64,000 bases of DNA from assembly GCA_031254035.1 (NCBI GenBank), contig JAIRVF010000042.1, positions 1 through 64,000 on the forward strand. Direction: 5' to 3'. Source of the stretch: Paenibacillus sp. (lineage in GTDB: Bacteria > Bacillota > Bacilli > Paenibacillales > Paenibacillaceae). The position numbers were made by a program, and so were the translations under genes. Each line of letters opens with the position of its first letter. The first letter of the stretch is position 1. Shown one piece after another: positions 17,637-26,526 of the stretch. The notes beneath the pieces are model-generated. The model had not been told where the DNA came from. It saw nothing but the letters and a program-made list of their open reading frames with translations, and searched no databases.

Positions 17637-18643
17637 TCGTCCCCATCTCCTTTTTGCATGTCAGTAAATTTCTGGTCACTCCACTCAAAAGGGTTGGAGG
17701 GAGCTTCATCCGTGGGTAGAACTCGAAATATTTGACGAGCATTGGAGGTAATTATTTCTCCACTATGATAGCGTCCATAGCTCCACTCAGTATCTTGAAA
17801 TTGGCCATTCGAATTCACACTTTCATCATAATGCTGTTTAAGGCGATTTATATTTTGTCTTTGCGCTTCTGGCAATAAACCGGAATAATGTTCAAACATA
17901 TTATTTTCATTTCCAAAATTTATAAGCCGCAAGGGGCCTCCCTTAAGTTCAATTTCGTGATCTTTGACAGCTATAGCCTCTCTGGAGTTTTCGTGGAAAT
18001 TCCAGAAGCCTAATTGATACCCAGGATGTCGTAATATAGCTGCGTTAAAAAAGACATTAACAAAATTCAGCCACTTTTGATCAAAAAAGTCGCTCCCATA
18101 CGGATCACGAATATCCCGGTTCAACTTGTCAGACCACCACGAAAGAAAGTCTTTTGCTTCATCATCACGCTTTAAGGCAACAAATCCGGCAAAAAACGAT
18201 CCGTCGTTCAATAACATCAGCTCTCGCTCATACGAATCCGAATAATTGGCATCAATAAGATGTGGTGTTAACACAATCGAGTGATGATCCAATAGACTTA
18301 AGGCTTCGGGTATGCCGCTTAAAAATTTGGAATAGCAGTCCACATAAACGACGACATCTGCCTCCGCATCGTGTTTGATGAGCTGATTCATTAGCTGCGC
18401 TTTAATCGTATTTTTGCTCATAGGTTCTGTCAGCTTAAAAATAAACTGATCAAAGCCCGGAATTGAGAGGTCTTTTGCCAAGATCACTTCATCCACCCAC
18501 GGTGAACTTCGGAGTGATTCTGGAACCTCAGCTTCAACTAATCCGAGTACCATTTTGACTGAGGGAAAGAACCTCCTTACCGAGTGGCTGAGTTCCAAAA
18601 CAAAGGGCATATGCGATAATGTTGCCGTTGTGCAAATGATCAT
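17633..18643 (-). CDS. GT8-like glycosyltransferase, divergent paralogue
   Basis: 336 residues. It starts MIICTTATLSHMPFVLELSH and continues SVRRFFPSVKMVLGLVEAEV, the same opening as the upstream gene, of which it is a diverged copy. Shared blocks include the VDEVILAKDL loop, the FLSWWSDKLNRDIRD and FFDQKWLNFVNVFFNA stretch and HPGYQLGFWNFHE. The metal-binding DxD of the paralogue is replaced by VDCY, so it may be a weaker, metal-independent or non-catalytic subunit. Both ends overlap the neighbouring genes by 4 nt. Confidence 0.75.
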   Translation of the reverse strand: MIICTTATLSHMPFVLELSHSVRRFFPSVKMVLGLVEAEVPESLRSSPWVDEVILAKDLSIPGFDQFIFKLTEPMSKNTIKAQLMNQLIKHDAEADVVVYVDCYSKFLSGIPEALSLLDHHSIVLTPHLIDANYSDSYERELMLLNDGSFFAGFVALKRDDEAKDFLSWWSDKLNRDIRDPYGSDFFDQKWLNFVNVFFNAAILRHPGYQLGFWNFHENSREAIAVKDHEIELKGGPLRLINFGNENNMFEHYSGLLPEAQRQNINRLKQHYDESVNSNGQFQDTEWSYGRYHSGEIITSNARQIFRVLPTDEAPSNPFEWSDQKFTDMQKGDGDE

Positions 18644-19986
18644 ACGTCCCTTCCTCCACTCATCTGAATTCTTCGTTCAAATCTTGTCATGTGATGATCA
18701 ATGAACCTAACAAATAGTTTCGCCAAGTGCATTTTTTCAGTACGGCTCATTCTGCTTAAATAGAAAACCGGTATGCGTCCCTTAACGATTCTGGTTTTTA
18801 CTGATCTCTTAAGCGGAACCAGCTGAAAAGGAGTACGTCGTTTCCTTGATAAAAGGGAAGGTTTCAATTTCTTGTTGAGCCGACGGGATCGGAGGCGCTT
18901 TCTGGCCCTTATGGTTCTTCTCTTAGGGGATCGTCTCTCGAAGGATGAATCGGGTGATGATTCAGGTAATGATCCGGGTAATGGATCGGATTCTGAACCT
19001 GGATTTTCTTTGTACCAAGCAAAGTCCTCATTCTTCATAAAAAATGGATAAGGATGCTTTTTCTCTAGAAGAAGGTTATTGCGGTACACAAGCCTCGAAT
19101 CTCTGTCGATAGGCGTACCGTTGGTGAAGAAATTATAACTCCATGGGATGTGTTCTAGAGAATGCCTTCCCATGGAATCGAGCTTCTCGGCGTACTTTCG
19201 AGCCAAGCTTTTAATTTGTGGAAACTCTTTAGACCAATCGTTTTCTTTCTCCAAATTTTTTATCGCGTGGAAGTGAAATACGTATAAAGGCTCACCATTC
19301 ACGGAATACTTTCCGCTGTCCGAACGGGTGACCTTTCGTTCTTTGAAGTTCCAAGAAGCGATATTGTATCCGGGATGCTTAACAACTTCGACGCTGTCAA
19401 ATAAAGTGGGAACAAGATTAAGCCATTTTTGTTCTGCGAACAATGTATCATACTCAGCAAAATAGGAGTGTCTTTCTAGCCGCTTCTTCCACCACTTCAC
19501 AAATCCGAGGCCATCAGGTGTTCGTGTAGCACCAATCATCCCGGCATTGTATACCCCGTATTTGAAATTGTCGTATTCATTACCTTTGTAAATATTCTGG
19601 GGTGTGAGCAGAACGGAACTCCTCTTGAACCTCTTCGACAGGTCATCCAAAGGAGAGAAAACCTCCGTATCGCTGTCCAGAAAAAGTACATGGTCCTCTT
19701 GTGTATACTTGGTAAAGATGTAATCGAACAACGCTGCTTTGGCAAAACAGCAAGCTTCCCAAGCATCGTATTTAAAAAGGATCTGATCAAAGTCCATATT
19801 TCCTTGCCAAGTGTCCTTAGCGAGCACCACTTCATCGAAATGCTTAAATTCAGAATACTCAGGATTTAAGTGACGCTCTACTAGGCTGACAATGACTTTG
19901 ACATCAGGATTATACTTCTTGATAGACTCCGCTAACACTTTAGCCCTGGCTAGATGACTATTGGTCAAAACTGTGCCTATAATCAC
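18640..19986 (-). CDS. GT8-like glycosyltransferase with arginine-rich tail
   Basis: 448 residues from GTG 19986 with AAAGGAG at 19998-20004; a longer frame to 20040 has no SD. The catalytic domain opens IIGTVLTNSHLARAKVLAES and contains the metal-binding DxD in HVLFLDSDTEVFS (about residues 104-106), then NAGMIGATR and FAEQKWLNLVPTLF, HPGYNIASWNF and FHFHAIKN, all consistent with a GT-A, GT8-type enzyme. The tail from about residue 355 is strongly basic (RRSPKRRTIRARKRLRSRR and more), unusual for this family and possibly for membrane or polyanion binding. It is the first gene of a three-gene operon. Confidence 0.8.
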   Translation of the reverse strand: MIIGTVLTNSHLARAKVLAESIKKYNPDVKVIVSLVERHLNPEYSEFKHFDEVVLAKDTWQGNMDFDQILFKYDAWEACCFAKAALFDYIFTKYTQEDHVLFLDSDTEVFSPLDDLSKRFKRSSVLLTPQNIYKGNEYDNFKYGVYNAGMIGATRTPDGLGFVKWWKKRLERHSYFAEYDTLFAEQKWLNLVPTLFDSVEVVKHPGYNIASWNFKERKVTRSDSGKYSVNGEPLYVFHFHAIKNLEKENDWSKEFPQIKSLARKYAEKLDSMGRHSLEHIPWSYNFFTNGTPIDRDSRLVYRNNLLLEKKHPYPFFMKNEDFAWYKENPGSESDPLPGSLPESSPDSSFERRSPKRRTIRARKRLRSRRLNKKLKPSLLSRKRRTPFQLVPLKRSVKTRIVKGRIPVFYLSRMSRTEKMHLAKLFVRFIDHHMTRFERRIQMSGGRDV

Positions 19987-20310
19987 TTCGTGGATCGCTC
20001 CTTTCCATAACTTTATCCTAGGATATGCATCTATCCACATATGGTCGTAGGCAAATGATTGAATACAAAAAATAATGGAAATATGTGTTGCAATTCCGTT
20101 TTCGTTCTTGATGAGGGAATTGAATTCAAGCGTTTCGTTTGAGGCTATTTACTAGTATTTATTTAAAATAGGATTATAATCTAGCACTAAATACGTCAAC
20201 TTCCATATTATATTGTGAAAGAGAGATACGAACAGGAACTGCAGCACGATTCCAGCTTGAACCTGAGCTTTATCTCTTTCGACACTTGCAGATGATGGAG
20301 GTGAAAAGAA

Positions 20311-20718
20311 ATGTCAGATAGTGCTAGATTTAATACTGTCGTCCCGTCTAATGTGCAGTTTAATCCAGGTAGTTCTATTGTATTTACAGACAATGATATA
20401 GAAGCTCCGGGAGGTTCAATCAGTCTTCTTTCTAATTCCCAAGTACAATTACGGACGGGGAAATACCTGATCAATTATGCTGTAAGCACCTTTAATAACC
20501 CATCCTCGGTCGTGAAAATGATGGTGTTCCAGGGTGGAATTGGCGTAGTGAGCAGTTTTACTTCCGGTCCAGTCACAGGAGGAAATGGTCAGACTTCCGG
20601 ATGTGCCCTTATTGTCGTTACTTCTTCAACAAGCATAATCGAACTCCGAGTTGACGTATTGGGTGGACCTGTGACTCCTTTTTCTAATGTCACAATGGTT
20701 GTGACAAATATCACGTAA
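20311..20718 (+). CDS. small jelly-roll (BclA C-terminal-like) surface protein
   Basis: 135 residues with GGAGG 8-12 nt before ATG. No signal peptide. The alternating strands and small residues (GSSIVFTDNDIEAPGGSISL, QVQLRTGKYLINYAVSTFN, VVTSSTSIIELRVDVLGG, FSNVTMVVTNIT) match the TNF-like jelly-roll domain that ends Bacillus exosporium proteins such as BclA, but the collagen-like GXT region is absent. It faces the glycosyltransferase operon and is followed by a nucleotidyltransferase and a second jelly-roll gene, so a spore-surface structural protein that becomes glycosylated is the best inference. Confidence 0.7.
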   Translation: MSDSARFNTVVPSNVQFNPGSSIVFTDNDIEAPGGSISLLSNSQVQLRTGKYLINYAVSTFNNPSSVVKMMVFQGGIGVVSSFTSGPVTGGNGQTSGCALIVVTSSTSIIELRVDVLGGPVTPFSNVTMVVTNIT

Positions 20719-20735
20719 TGTAAACCAAAGTAACG

Positions 20736-20773
20736 AATGGACTGATCCATGAAGCTCAGGGGATCAGTCCATT
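20736..20773 (+). terminator. hairpin after the first jelly-roll gene
   Basis: AATGGACTGATCC (20736-20748) pairs with GGATCAGTCCATT (20761-20773). No T-run follows, so termination may be partial, allowing read-through into the nucleotidyltransferase gene. Confidence 0.55.
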
Positions 20774-20858
20774 CCAAATAAGTAGATTTGAAGATATCAC
20801 TAGTTGAAGGGGAAGAAAGCTTCTGAAAATAGCCTTACTTCAACGATCGGGGGTAATT

Positions 20859-21953
20859 ATGAAAGGGCTAATCTTATGTGCTGGGCAAGGGACGAGGCTG
20901 CAACCATTCACATTTACGAGAGCGAAATGTCTGATGCCGGTTAACGGAGAACCCATCATTATTTCCACGGTGAAGCGAATGGTCGAGATGGGAATTACGG
21001 AGATTGGAATTGTTGTGAACGAATCGCAAGGTGAGAACATTCAAGAAACCGTTGGAAATGGCGAAAAAATGGGCGCATCCATCACGTATATTTTACAGAA
21101 GAGGGCTTTAGGATTGGCAGATGCAGTCAGGAGCGGATACGCGTTCATCCAGTCGGAACCCTTTCTGCTCATGCTTGGAGACAATATCATTGCAGGGCCA
21201 TTAGAAAAACTGGTTCAATCGGTAGTATTGGGAGAAGCCTCTGCTTCCCTGCTCCTTGCGCCCGTAGACAATCCTAGTATGTTCGGTATCGCATCGATTG
21301 AAGATAACAAGATCGTAGAACTCGCGGAAAAGCCGCAAAAGCCGAATTCCAATCTAGCTATCGTAGGCGCTTACGCTTTCAACAAAGACATTTGGTCTAT
21401 GATTGATGGGCTGGTGCCTTCTGCGCGTGGGGAATACGAATTAACAGATGCCATCCAGTTGCTTTTACGTCAAGGGAAGAGAATCGCCTACAGTATAACA
21501 ACAGATCCTTTCTTTGACATCGGCACTTACGATGGTTGGCTGAAAGCGAATCGTTATTTAATGGGCCACGCTCCTCGAAGTGACTCCAATGCCATAGAGC
21601 AGGGCACTGATGTTCAGGTGATCCCTCCAGTCTTTTGCCATCCGACTGCTAAGGTCTACCAGAGTGTTATTGGGCCTTATGTATATATCGGGCCAGGATC
21701 AATCGTTAACCATTGTAAAATTGAAAACAGCATCCTTATGGAAAACACAAGGTTGTCCAATATAAATGCGATAGATAGCCTATTCGGTGCAAATGTAAAT
21801 TGTTCCGATCTAACAATCCCAGACAAACCATCCCAATTCATATTAGGGGATAAGTCATTAGTTCATACGAGCATAACTTCACATGTGAATGCGCAAGATG
21901 CGGTCCCAGCTGACATGGGCCTGGGCGAAGCAAAATCCGGCGCCGACTCTTAA
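20859..21953 (+). CDS. sugar-1-phosphate nucleotidyltransferase with left-handed beta-helix
   Basis: 364 residues. The N-terminal nucleotidyltransferase domain has the pyrophosphorylase loop LCAGQGTRLQPFTFTRAKCL, then MPVNGEPII, GLADAVRSGY, MLGDNIIAG and AEKPQKPNSNLAIVGAYAF. A C-terminal hexapeptide-type domain (about residues 245-340; GPYVYIGPGSIVNHCKIENSI) is present, as in the long glucose-1-phosphate thymidylyltransferase (RmlA/GraD-like) proteins. It makes an NDP-hexose donor in the cytoplasm. Placement between two surface-protein genes and opposite three glycosyltransferases suggests it supplies their donor sugar. The exact sugar and nucleotide are unproven. Confidence 0.88.
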   Translation: MKGLILCAGQGTRLQPFTFTRAKCLMPVNGEPIIISTVKRMVEMGITEIGIVVNESQGENIQETVGNGEKMGASITYILQKRALGLADAVRSGYAFIQSEPFLLMLGDNIIAGPLEKLVQSVVLGEASASLLLAPVDNPSMFGIASIEDNKIVELAEKPQKPNSNLAIVGAYAFNKDIWSMIDGLVPSARGEYELTDAIQLLLRQGKRIAYSITTDPFFDIGTYDGWLKANRYLMGHAPRSDSNAIEQGTDVQVIPPVFCHPTAKVYQSVIGPYVYIGPGSIVNHCKIENSILMENTRLSNINAIDSLFGANVNCSDLTIPDKPSQFILGDKSLVHTSITSHVNAQDAVPADMGLGEAKSGADS

Positions 21954-22096
21954 TCTCCTTCTTTAACCCATAGTCAGACACACTCTCCACTCGCAAACAT
22001 ACAGCATAATATACAATCAGGGATCATAAACTGCGCATCATGGGTGCGTAAACGATTTTGATCTACTCTGTGTGTGGAAAGGGACGTGTATTTAAA

Positions 22097-22507
22097 TTGG
22101 CGGATTTAATTTTTATAAACTATGTGATTCCTAAAGGCGAAAAAATTGTCAATAACTCTCCTATAAAAATCGGAGACGGAATCGTAACCTCGGAAGGTTC
22201 GGCCATCGTACGCCACAATGAAAATGAACTCAACCTGACAGAACCCGGCCACTATCTTATCAAGTACACAGTCACCAACTTTAGCCCAGAACCAGACCCC
22301 ATTGAGACGGTTATCGATCTGAGAAACAACCAAGATTATTCCACACTTGCTATCGGCCCTTCATCGGGTGGTGTCGCTTTTGCCTCTTGTACAGCCATTC
22401 TGCCAGCAATGAGTGGTATGAATAACATTTTCAAAATCGTTAACCATTCCGATACCGCTCTGACCGAAGGCGCTCGCGTTAACTTGACCATCTTAAAAAT
22501 CTCTTAA
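22097..22507 (+). CDS. second jelly-roll (BclA C-terminal-like) surface protein
   Basis: 136 residues from TTG 22097, chosen because the product then opens ADLIFINYVIPKG, in register with the start of its paralogue at 20311, and GGAAAGGGA lies at 22077-22084. The alternative TTG at 22058 has no SD. Shared features are VNNSPIKIGDGIVTSEGSAI, TEPGHYLIKYTVTNF and a final strand VNLTILKIS. It is about as long as the first copy but only distantly similar, so this is an old duplication. Probable TNF-like trimer on the spore or cell surface. Confidence 0.65.
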   Translation: MADLIFINYVIPKGEKIVNNSPIKIGDGIVTSEGSAIVRHNENELNLTEPGHYLIKYTVTNFSPEPDPIETVIDLRNNQDYSTLAIGPSSGGVAFASCTAILPAMSGMNNIFKIVNHSDTALTEGARVNLTILKIS

Positions 22508-22513
22508 GCCGGG

Positions 22514-22549
22514 ATGGGCTTGTGCGATCAATCGCAGAAGCCCATTTTC
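22514..22549 (+). terminator. terminator after the second jelly-roll gene
   Basis: ATGGGCTT (22514-22521) and TGCGAT pair with ATCGCA and AAGCCCAT (22538-22545), then TTTT. It closes the plus-strand half of the glycan locus. Confidence 0.8.
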
Positions 22550-22619
22550 CCATCCTCTATGGGATGGCCTTTTATTTGAATGCCGTTTAATACTGTCTTG
22601 ATCACCAATACCTTGTAGA

Positions 22620-24083
22620 TTACGTACCGCAATAAGTCCGGTAAGGCTTTGTCGACGAAGGTAATGTGCAGTATTCATTCTGTTCTGCGGTGTATGCGTA
22701 CGGATTGGATAAAACAGCGAGCAGCCTCTCCATCACGCTATAATCCCCCTGTTCCGATGCAGCTTCCAATGCCTCCTCGACCCGGTGATTCCTTGGGATG
22801 ACTGCTGGATTGCTACTTCGCATCAACTGCTTGGAGGATGCTTCTGATTCTTGCTGTCTGCCGAGCCTCTCCTTCCAGCGCTCCTGCCACTGAACGAACT
22901 CGGGAGCCCCTAATAGATCCGTGCCCTCCATTGTATCCAAGGTTAATGCACGGAAGGTATTGGTATAGTCCGCATGATGTTTTTCCATCAGACGGAGAAG
23001 ATCGTTAATAAGTTCTTCATCCTGATCTTCTTCGTTAAAAATCCCCAGTTTAGCTCTCATACCCTTAAGCCAATTCACTTGATACATATCCATAAACTCA
23101 GAAATTTTGTCCTGAGCCAGCTTGATAGCCTGTTCCTGATCATCATGTAAAAGCGGCAACAATGTCTCTGCGAATCGCGCAAGGTTCCATCCAGCAATGT
23201 ACGGCTGATTGCCATAAGCATAGCGGCCTTCCCTATCAATGGAACTGAAAACCGTTGCAGGATCATAGGCATCCATAAAGGCGCAAGGGCCATAATCGAT
23301 CGTTTCGCCGCTAATAGTCATGTTGTCGGTGTTCATCACGCCGTGAATAAAGCCAACAAGCTGCCATTTGGCAATAAGCGCGGCCTGGCGTTTGATCACA
23401 CCCTCAAGCAGCGAAAGATATCGGTTTTCACCCGCTTCAACGTTTGGATAATGGCGTTCTAATGTATAGTCGGCTAGGGTGCGAAGGTCCTCCACGGTGC
23501 CAAAATGTGCAACGTATTGATACGTGCCAACACGTATATGACTGGCAGCTACACGTGTCAGAATGGCACCCGGAAGATCCCTTTCACGGGTTGCGAACTG
23601 CCCCGTTGTCACGACGGCAAGACTGCGGGTGGTCGGAATGCCAAGCGCATGCATCGCTTCGCTGATGATGTATTCGCGCAGCATCGGTCCAAGTGCAGCC
23701 CGTCCATCCCCTCCACGAGAGTATGGCGTTCTACCCGGACCCTTCAGCTGAATATCCACTCGCTCGCCTTGGGGTGAAATCTGCTCGCCTAACAGTACGG
23801 CTCGACCGTCCCCTAACATGTTAAAATATCCAAATTGATGCCCCGCATAAGCTTGAGCAAGTGGTTCGGAGCCTTCTGGCACTTCATTCCCGGCTAGTAC
23901 CGCTACACCATCTTCACCTTGCAGCGCCTGAACACTCAGACCAAGAGATGCTGCCAATGGATGATTAAGAATGATCAACTTCGGCGAGCGTACAGGAGTT
24001 GGCTCTATACGTGAAAAAAGTGATTCCGGTAAACGCGCATAGCTATTGTCGAAGTTCCATCCTGTTTCTTTATGCTTTGTCAT
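22620..24083 (-). CDS. selO: protein adenylyltransferase SelO (YdiU family)
   Basis: 487 residues from ATG 24083. It has the pseudokinase-fold signatures of Sel[73 protein letters not shown] and the active-site region [19 protein letters not shown]. It ends in the usual bacterial CGT motif (YRTYCGT); no selenocysteine is encoded. The enzyme transfers AMP from ATP to Ser, Thr or Tyr residues of proteins, linked to redox homeostasis in E. coli. It is monocistronic, and convergent with the glycan locus. Confidence 0.93.
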   Translation of the reverse strand: MTKHKETGWNFDNSYARLPESLFSRIEPTPVRSPKLIILNHPLAASLGLSVQALQGEDGVAVLAGNEVPEGSEPLAQAYAGHQFGYFNMLGDGRAVLLGEQISPQGERVDIQLKGPGRTPYSRGGDGRAALGPMLREYIISEAMHALGIPTTRSLAVVTTGQFATRERDLPGAILTRVAASHIRVGTYQYVAHFGTVEDLRTLADYTLERHYPNVEAGENRYLSLLEGVIKRQAALIAKWQLVGFIHGVMNTDNMTISGETIDYGPCAFMDAYDPATVFSSIDREGRYAYGNQPYIAGWNLARFAETLLPLLHDDQEQAIKLAQDKISEFMDMYQVNWLKGMRAKLGIFNEEDQDEELINDLLRLMEKHHADYTNTFRALTLDTMEGTDLLGAPEFVQWQERWKERLGRQQESEASSKQLMRSSNPAVIPRNHRVEEALEAASEQGDYSVMERLLAVLSNPYAYTAEQNEYCTLPSSTKPYRTYCGT

Positions 24084-24336
24084 AAGATCGATTCCGTCCC
24101 CTCCGCTTTTGTCAAGCACTAATTATGATATCTAGCCCTAATCGCTTTTTTAATTTCCGCTTCTTTTCCATTATTATACCGTTAACGGCAGAATTGTGGT
24201 GCCATTTCGACTCAAATCTTTAAGGGACACAACAGCCGTTATGGAGACAAAACAGATAAATGAGATGATGTGTTATGTTATGTACCTGTCAAAACTCAAA
24301 TAACTTTACGGTGAACTTTCGGTGTGCGGTATAAAA

Positions 24337-24378
24337 AACACAGCCATTCCACTTTCAGAACGGCTGTGTTCCTTTTTT
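24337..24378. terminator. bidirectional terminator
   Basis: AACACAGCC (24337-24345) pairs with GGCTGTGTT (24362-24370). CCTTTTTT follows on the plus strand and TTTTTTAT on the minus strand. It lies 180 bp past the end of the DUF2785 tandem, which it probably terminates. The remaining DNA between 24121 and 24556 shows no gene. Confidence 0.65.
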
Positions 24379-24556
24379 CCATTACGCCCCCTATATTTGA
24401 ATAAAGAGGCTTACTGTTTTAGATATTCCGCAAAGTCTAATTAGAGTGTCTCAACCAATTTCTAAATCTTTGAGTGGGAAATTAAATATATGAGGCCCAC
24501 TATTTGGAAATTTCTCCGTTAGATATCGTAATCTCCATATCATCAACTAGCTTTAC

Positions 24557-25423
24557 TCACTTATATTCACCCGCGATCATTATTCTCGCAAGTCTGTTCA
24601 ATTTAGCCTCTCCTGCAAGGATGGCAGCGTCAAGGACTTTTCCACGGCTGATCTGCCCTCTTCTGAAATAAAGGCTGCGGAGAAAGTTTTTGCTATTTAC
24701 ACGGGCGATCCTCGGAACACGGCTTTGCGGCAAATCAGCGCAATGTGTCAACCCACCGATCCAATCAGCGATCTCCTGCTGCGGGAGCAGATCATTGTCC
24801 ATCATGGTATCCACAATACTAGCGATCCGCTCATCCTCCTCTTCGCTAAAAATCTGTATCCCGTTATGCAACATCCCCTGAATCGCAGCAAGCACCTCAT
24901 GCTGTAACGCAGCATCACTCTCCGGACACTGGACCAGCTCCTCCAAAGCATCTGCACCGTGTGCCGCGCTGTGGGCCCAGCCACCTTCGGGCAGATAGCC
25001 ACGCAGATTCTTTTCCTCCTTATAATAGCGGAGCAGTGAATGCTTAAGATGCCTGAATTCAGCTTGATCCAGAAAAGGTTTCTTCCTGTGGCGCCCCACG
25101 ATCCAAGCGATGGGCAGGACAGAAAACGCTCTTGTAAATACAGACTCATCACCCTCGCTGCCGATATGATAAAACAAATGCTGCTCATCGGTGAGAACAG
25201 CCAAAAGACTGCGCAATTCCGCCTCCGTCAATCTGCCCTCTTCATGAATCCATTCATAAAATGTTGAAAAGATCAGCTTAGCCCGTAATTCCGGTTGAGG
25301 GTCCCCGATAAATTGGAGCATCAAAGTTAGAAAATCCTGCAGCTGCTCACCTTCACGAAGCTGGTACTGCTCCTTCTCAATTCTTTGCAGGTCCGTCATG
25401 AGTTTTATCCTTGTATTGTCCAC
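24557..25423 (-). CDS. DUF2785 family protein, copy A
   Basis: 288 residues, all helical by appearance, GTG start at 25423. The family core is GWAHSAAHGADALEELVQCP, followed by a KNFLRSLYFRRGQISRG block that is also shared with copy B. DUF2785 proteins are HEAT-like helical proteins of unknown function. It is roughly 80-85% identical by eye to copy B immediately upstream, and the start codon sits inside a scrap of an alpha/beta hydrolase gene (25405-25513) exactly as in copy B. Tandem duplication is therefore recent. Confidence 0.85.
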   Translation of the reverse strand: MDNTRIKLMTDLQRIEKEQYQLREGEQLQDFLTLMLQFIGDPQPELRAKLIFSTFYEWIHEEGRLTEAELRSLLAVLTDEQHLFYHIGSEGDESVFTRAFSVLPIAWIVGRHRKKPFLDQAEFRHLKHSLLRYYKEEKNLRGYLPEGGWAHSAAHGADALEELVQCPESDAALQHEVLAAIQGMLHNGIQIFSEEEDERIASIVDTMMDNDLLPQQEIADWIGGLTHCADLPQSRVPRIARVNSKNFLRSLYFRRGQISRGKVLDAAILAGEAKLNRLARIMIAGEYK

Positions 25424-25513
25424 GATTCCATCCCCTTTAACATACTGAATATCTCCTCTATTACAATCTCCGGATCATCATGATGAATATATTGTCCGCT
25501 TTTGTTCAGCAAT
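25405..25513 (-). pseudogene. alpha/beta hydrolase C-terminal scrap, copy A
   Basis: The minus strand reads IAEQSGQYIHHDDPEIVIEE and then IFSMLKGMES, without start or upstream sequence. It is homologous to the longer scrap at 26368-26523. The original stop codon TGA has become TGG, extending the frame by four codons. It marks the extent of the duplicated unit. Confidence 0.7.
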
Positions 25514-25522
25514 CCTAATCTA

Positions 25523-26371
25523 TTATTTTTCTATCGCGAATCTGTTCAATTTAGCCTCTCCTGCAAGGATGGCAGCGTCAAGGACATTTCCACGGCTGAT
25601 CTGCCCTCTTCTAAGATAAAGACTACGGAAAAAGTTCTTGCTATTCACACGGGCAATCATCTGACCACGGCTTCGCGGCCAGTCGACGCAGTGTGTCAAC
25701 CCACTGATCCAGTTAGCAATCTCCTGCTGAGGGAGCAGACCTTTGTCCATCATGGTATCCACAATACTGACGATTCGCTCATCCTCTTCTTCGATAAAAG
25801 TTTGTTGCCCATTATGCAGCATCCCCTGAATAGCGGCAAGCACCCCAAGCTGCACCGCTGCATCGCTCTCCGGACACTGAACCAGCTCAAGCAAAGCATC
25901 GGCGCCGTGTGCCGCACTGTGGGCCCAGCCTTCTACCGGCAAATAGCCGCGCAGATCCTTTTCCTCCTTATAATAGCGAAGCAGTGAATGCTTAAGATGC
26001 TGGGACTCAGCATCATCCAGAAAAGGTTGCTTTCTGTGGCACCCCACGATCAAACCAATAGGCAGGACAGAGAACGCCCTTGTAAATACAGACTCGTCAC
26101 TCTCGCTACCAATATGATAAAACAAGTGTTGCTCATCAGTCAGAACAGCTAAGAGACTACGCAATTCCGTTTCCGTCAACCTGCCCTCTTCTGGAATCCA
26201 TTCATAAAATGTCGTACAGATCAGATCACCTCGTAATTCCGGCTGAGGGTCCCCGATAAATTGGAGCATCAAAGTTAAGAAATCCTGATAACACTCTCCT
26301 TCACGAAGCTGGTACTGTTCCTTCTCAATTCTTTGCAGGTCCGTCATGAGTTTCATCCTTGCATTGTTCAC
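25523..26371 (-). CDS. DUF2785 family protein, copy B
   Basis: 282 residues, GTG start at 26371 overlapping the stop codon of the hydrolase scrap (GTGA). It shares nearly every block with copy A, including MTDLQRIEKEQYQLREGE, LLAVLTDEQHLFYHIGSE and GWAHSAAHGADALLELVQCP; the C-terminus differs (last residues LNRFAIEK rather than LNRLARIMIAGEYK). The overlapping start suggests this is the parental copy, which used to be translated together with a hydrolase gene. Function unknown. Confidence 0.85.
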   Translation of the reverse strand: MNNARMKLMTDLQRIEKEQYQLREGECYQDFLTLMLQFIGDPQPELRGDLICTTFYEWIPEEGRLTETELRSLLAVLTDEQHLFYHIGSESDESVFTRAFSVLPIGLIVGCHRKQPFLDDAESQHLKHSLLRYYKEEKDLRGYLPVEGWAHSAAHGADALLELVQCPESDAAVQLGVLAAIQGMLHNGQQTFIEEEDERIVSIVDTMMDKGLLPQQEIANWISGLTHCVDWPRSRGQMIARVNSKNFFRSLYLRRGQISRGNVLDAAILAGEAKLNRFAIEK

Positions 26372-26523
26372 GTTTCCAACCCCTTCAACATATTAATGAT
26401 TTCCTCTATTACAATTTCCGGTTCATCATGATGAATATAATGCCCGCTTCGTTCGGCAATTCTGAACTTGCTTACCGTTGACAGCTGCTGGAAATCCGCC
26501 TGCGGCCATGACAGGTATGGCAT
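26368..26523 (-). pseudogene. alpha/beta hydrolase C-terminal scrap, copy B
   Basis: 51 codons with an ATG at 26523: MPYLSWPQADFQQLSTVSKF, then RIAERSGHYIHHDEPEIVIE and IINMLKGLET. The GHYIHHDEP segment is the catalytic-His end of an alpha/beta hydrolase (S33 type). Everything before it, including the nucleophile elbow, is missing; the metallo-hydrolase gene ends 4 bp upstream. It is a deletion remnant. Confidence 0.7.
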
Positions 26524-26526
26524 GTT

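Noticed and set aside
22620..24083. Selenocysteine in the SelO homologue
   Set aside because: The C-terminal motif uses an ordinary cysteine codon and no in-frame TGA is present; bacterial members normally lack selenocysteine.
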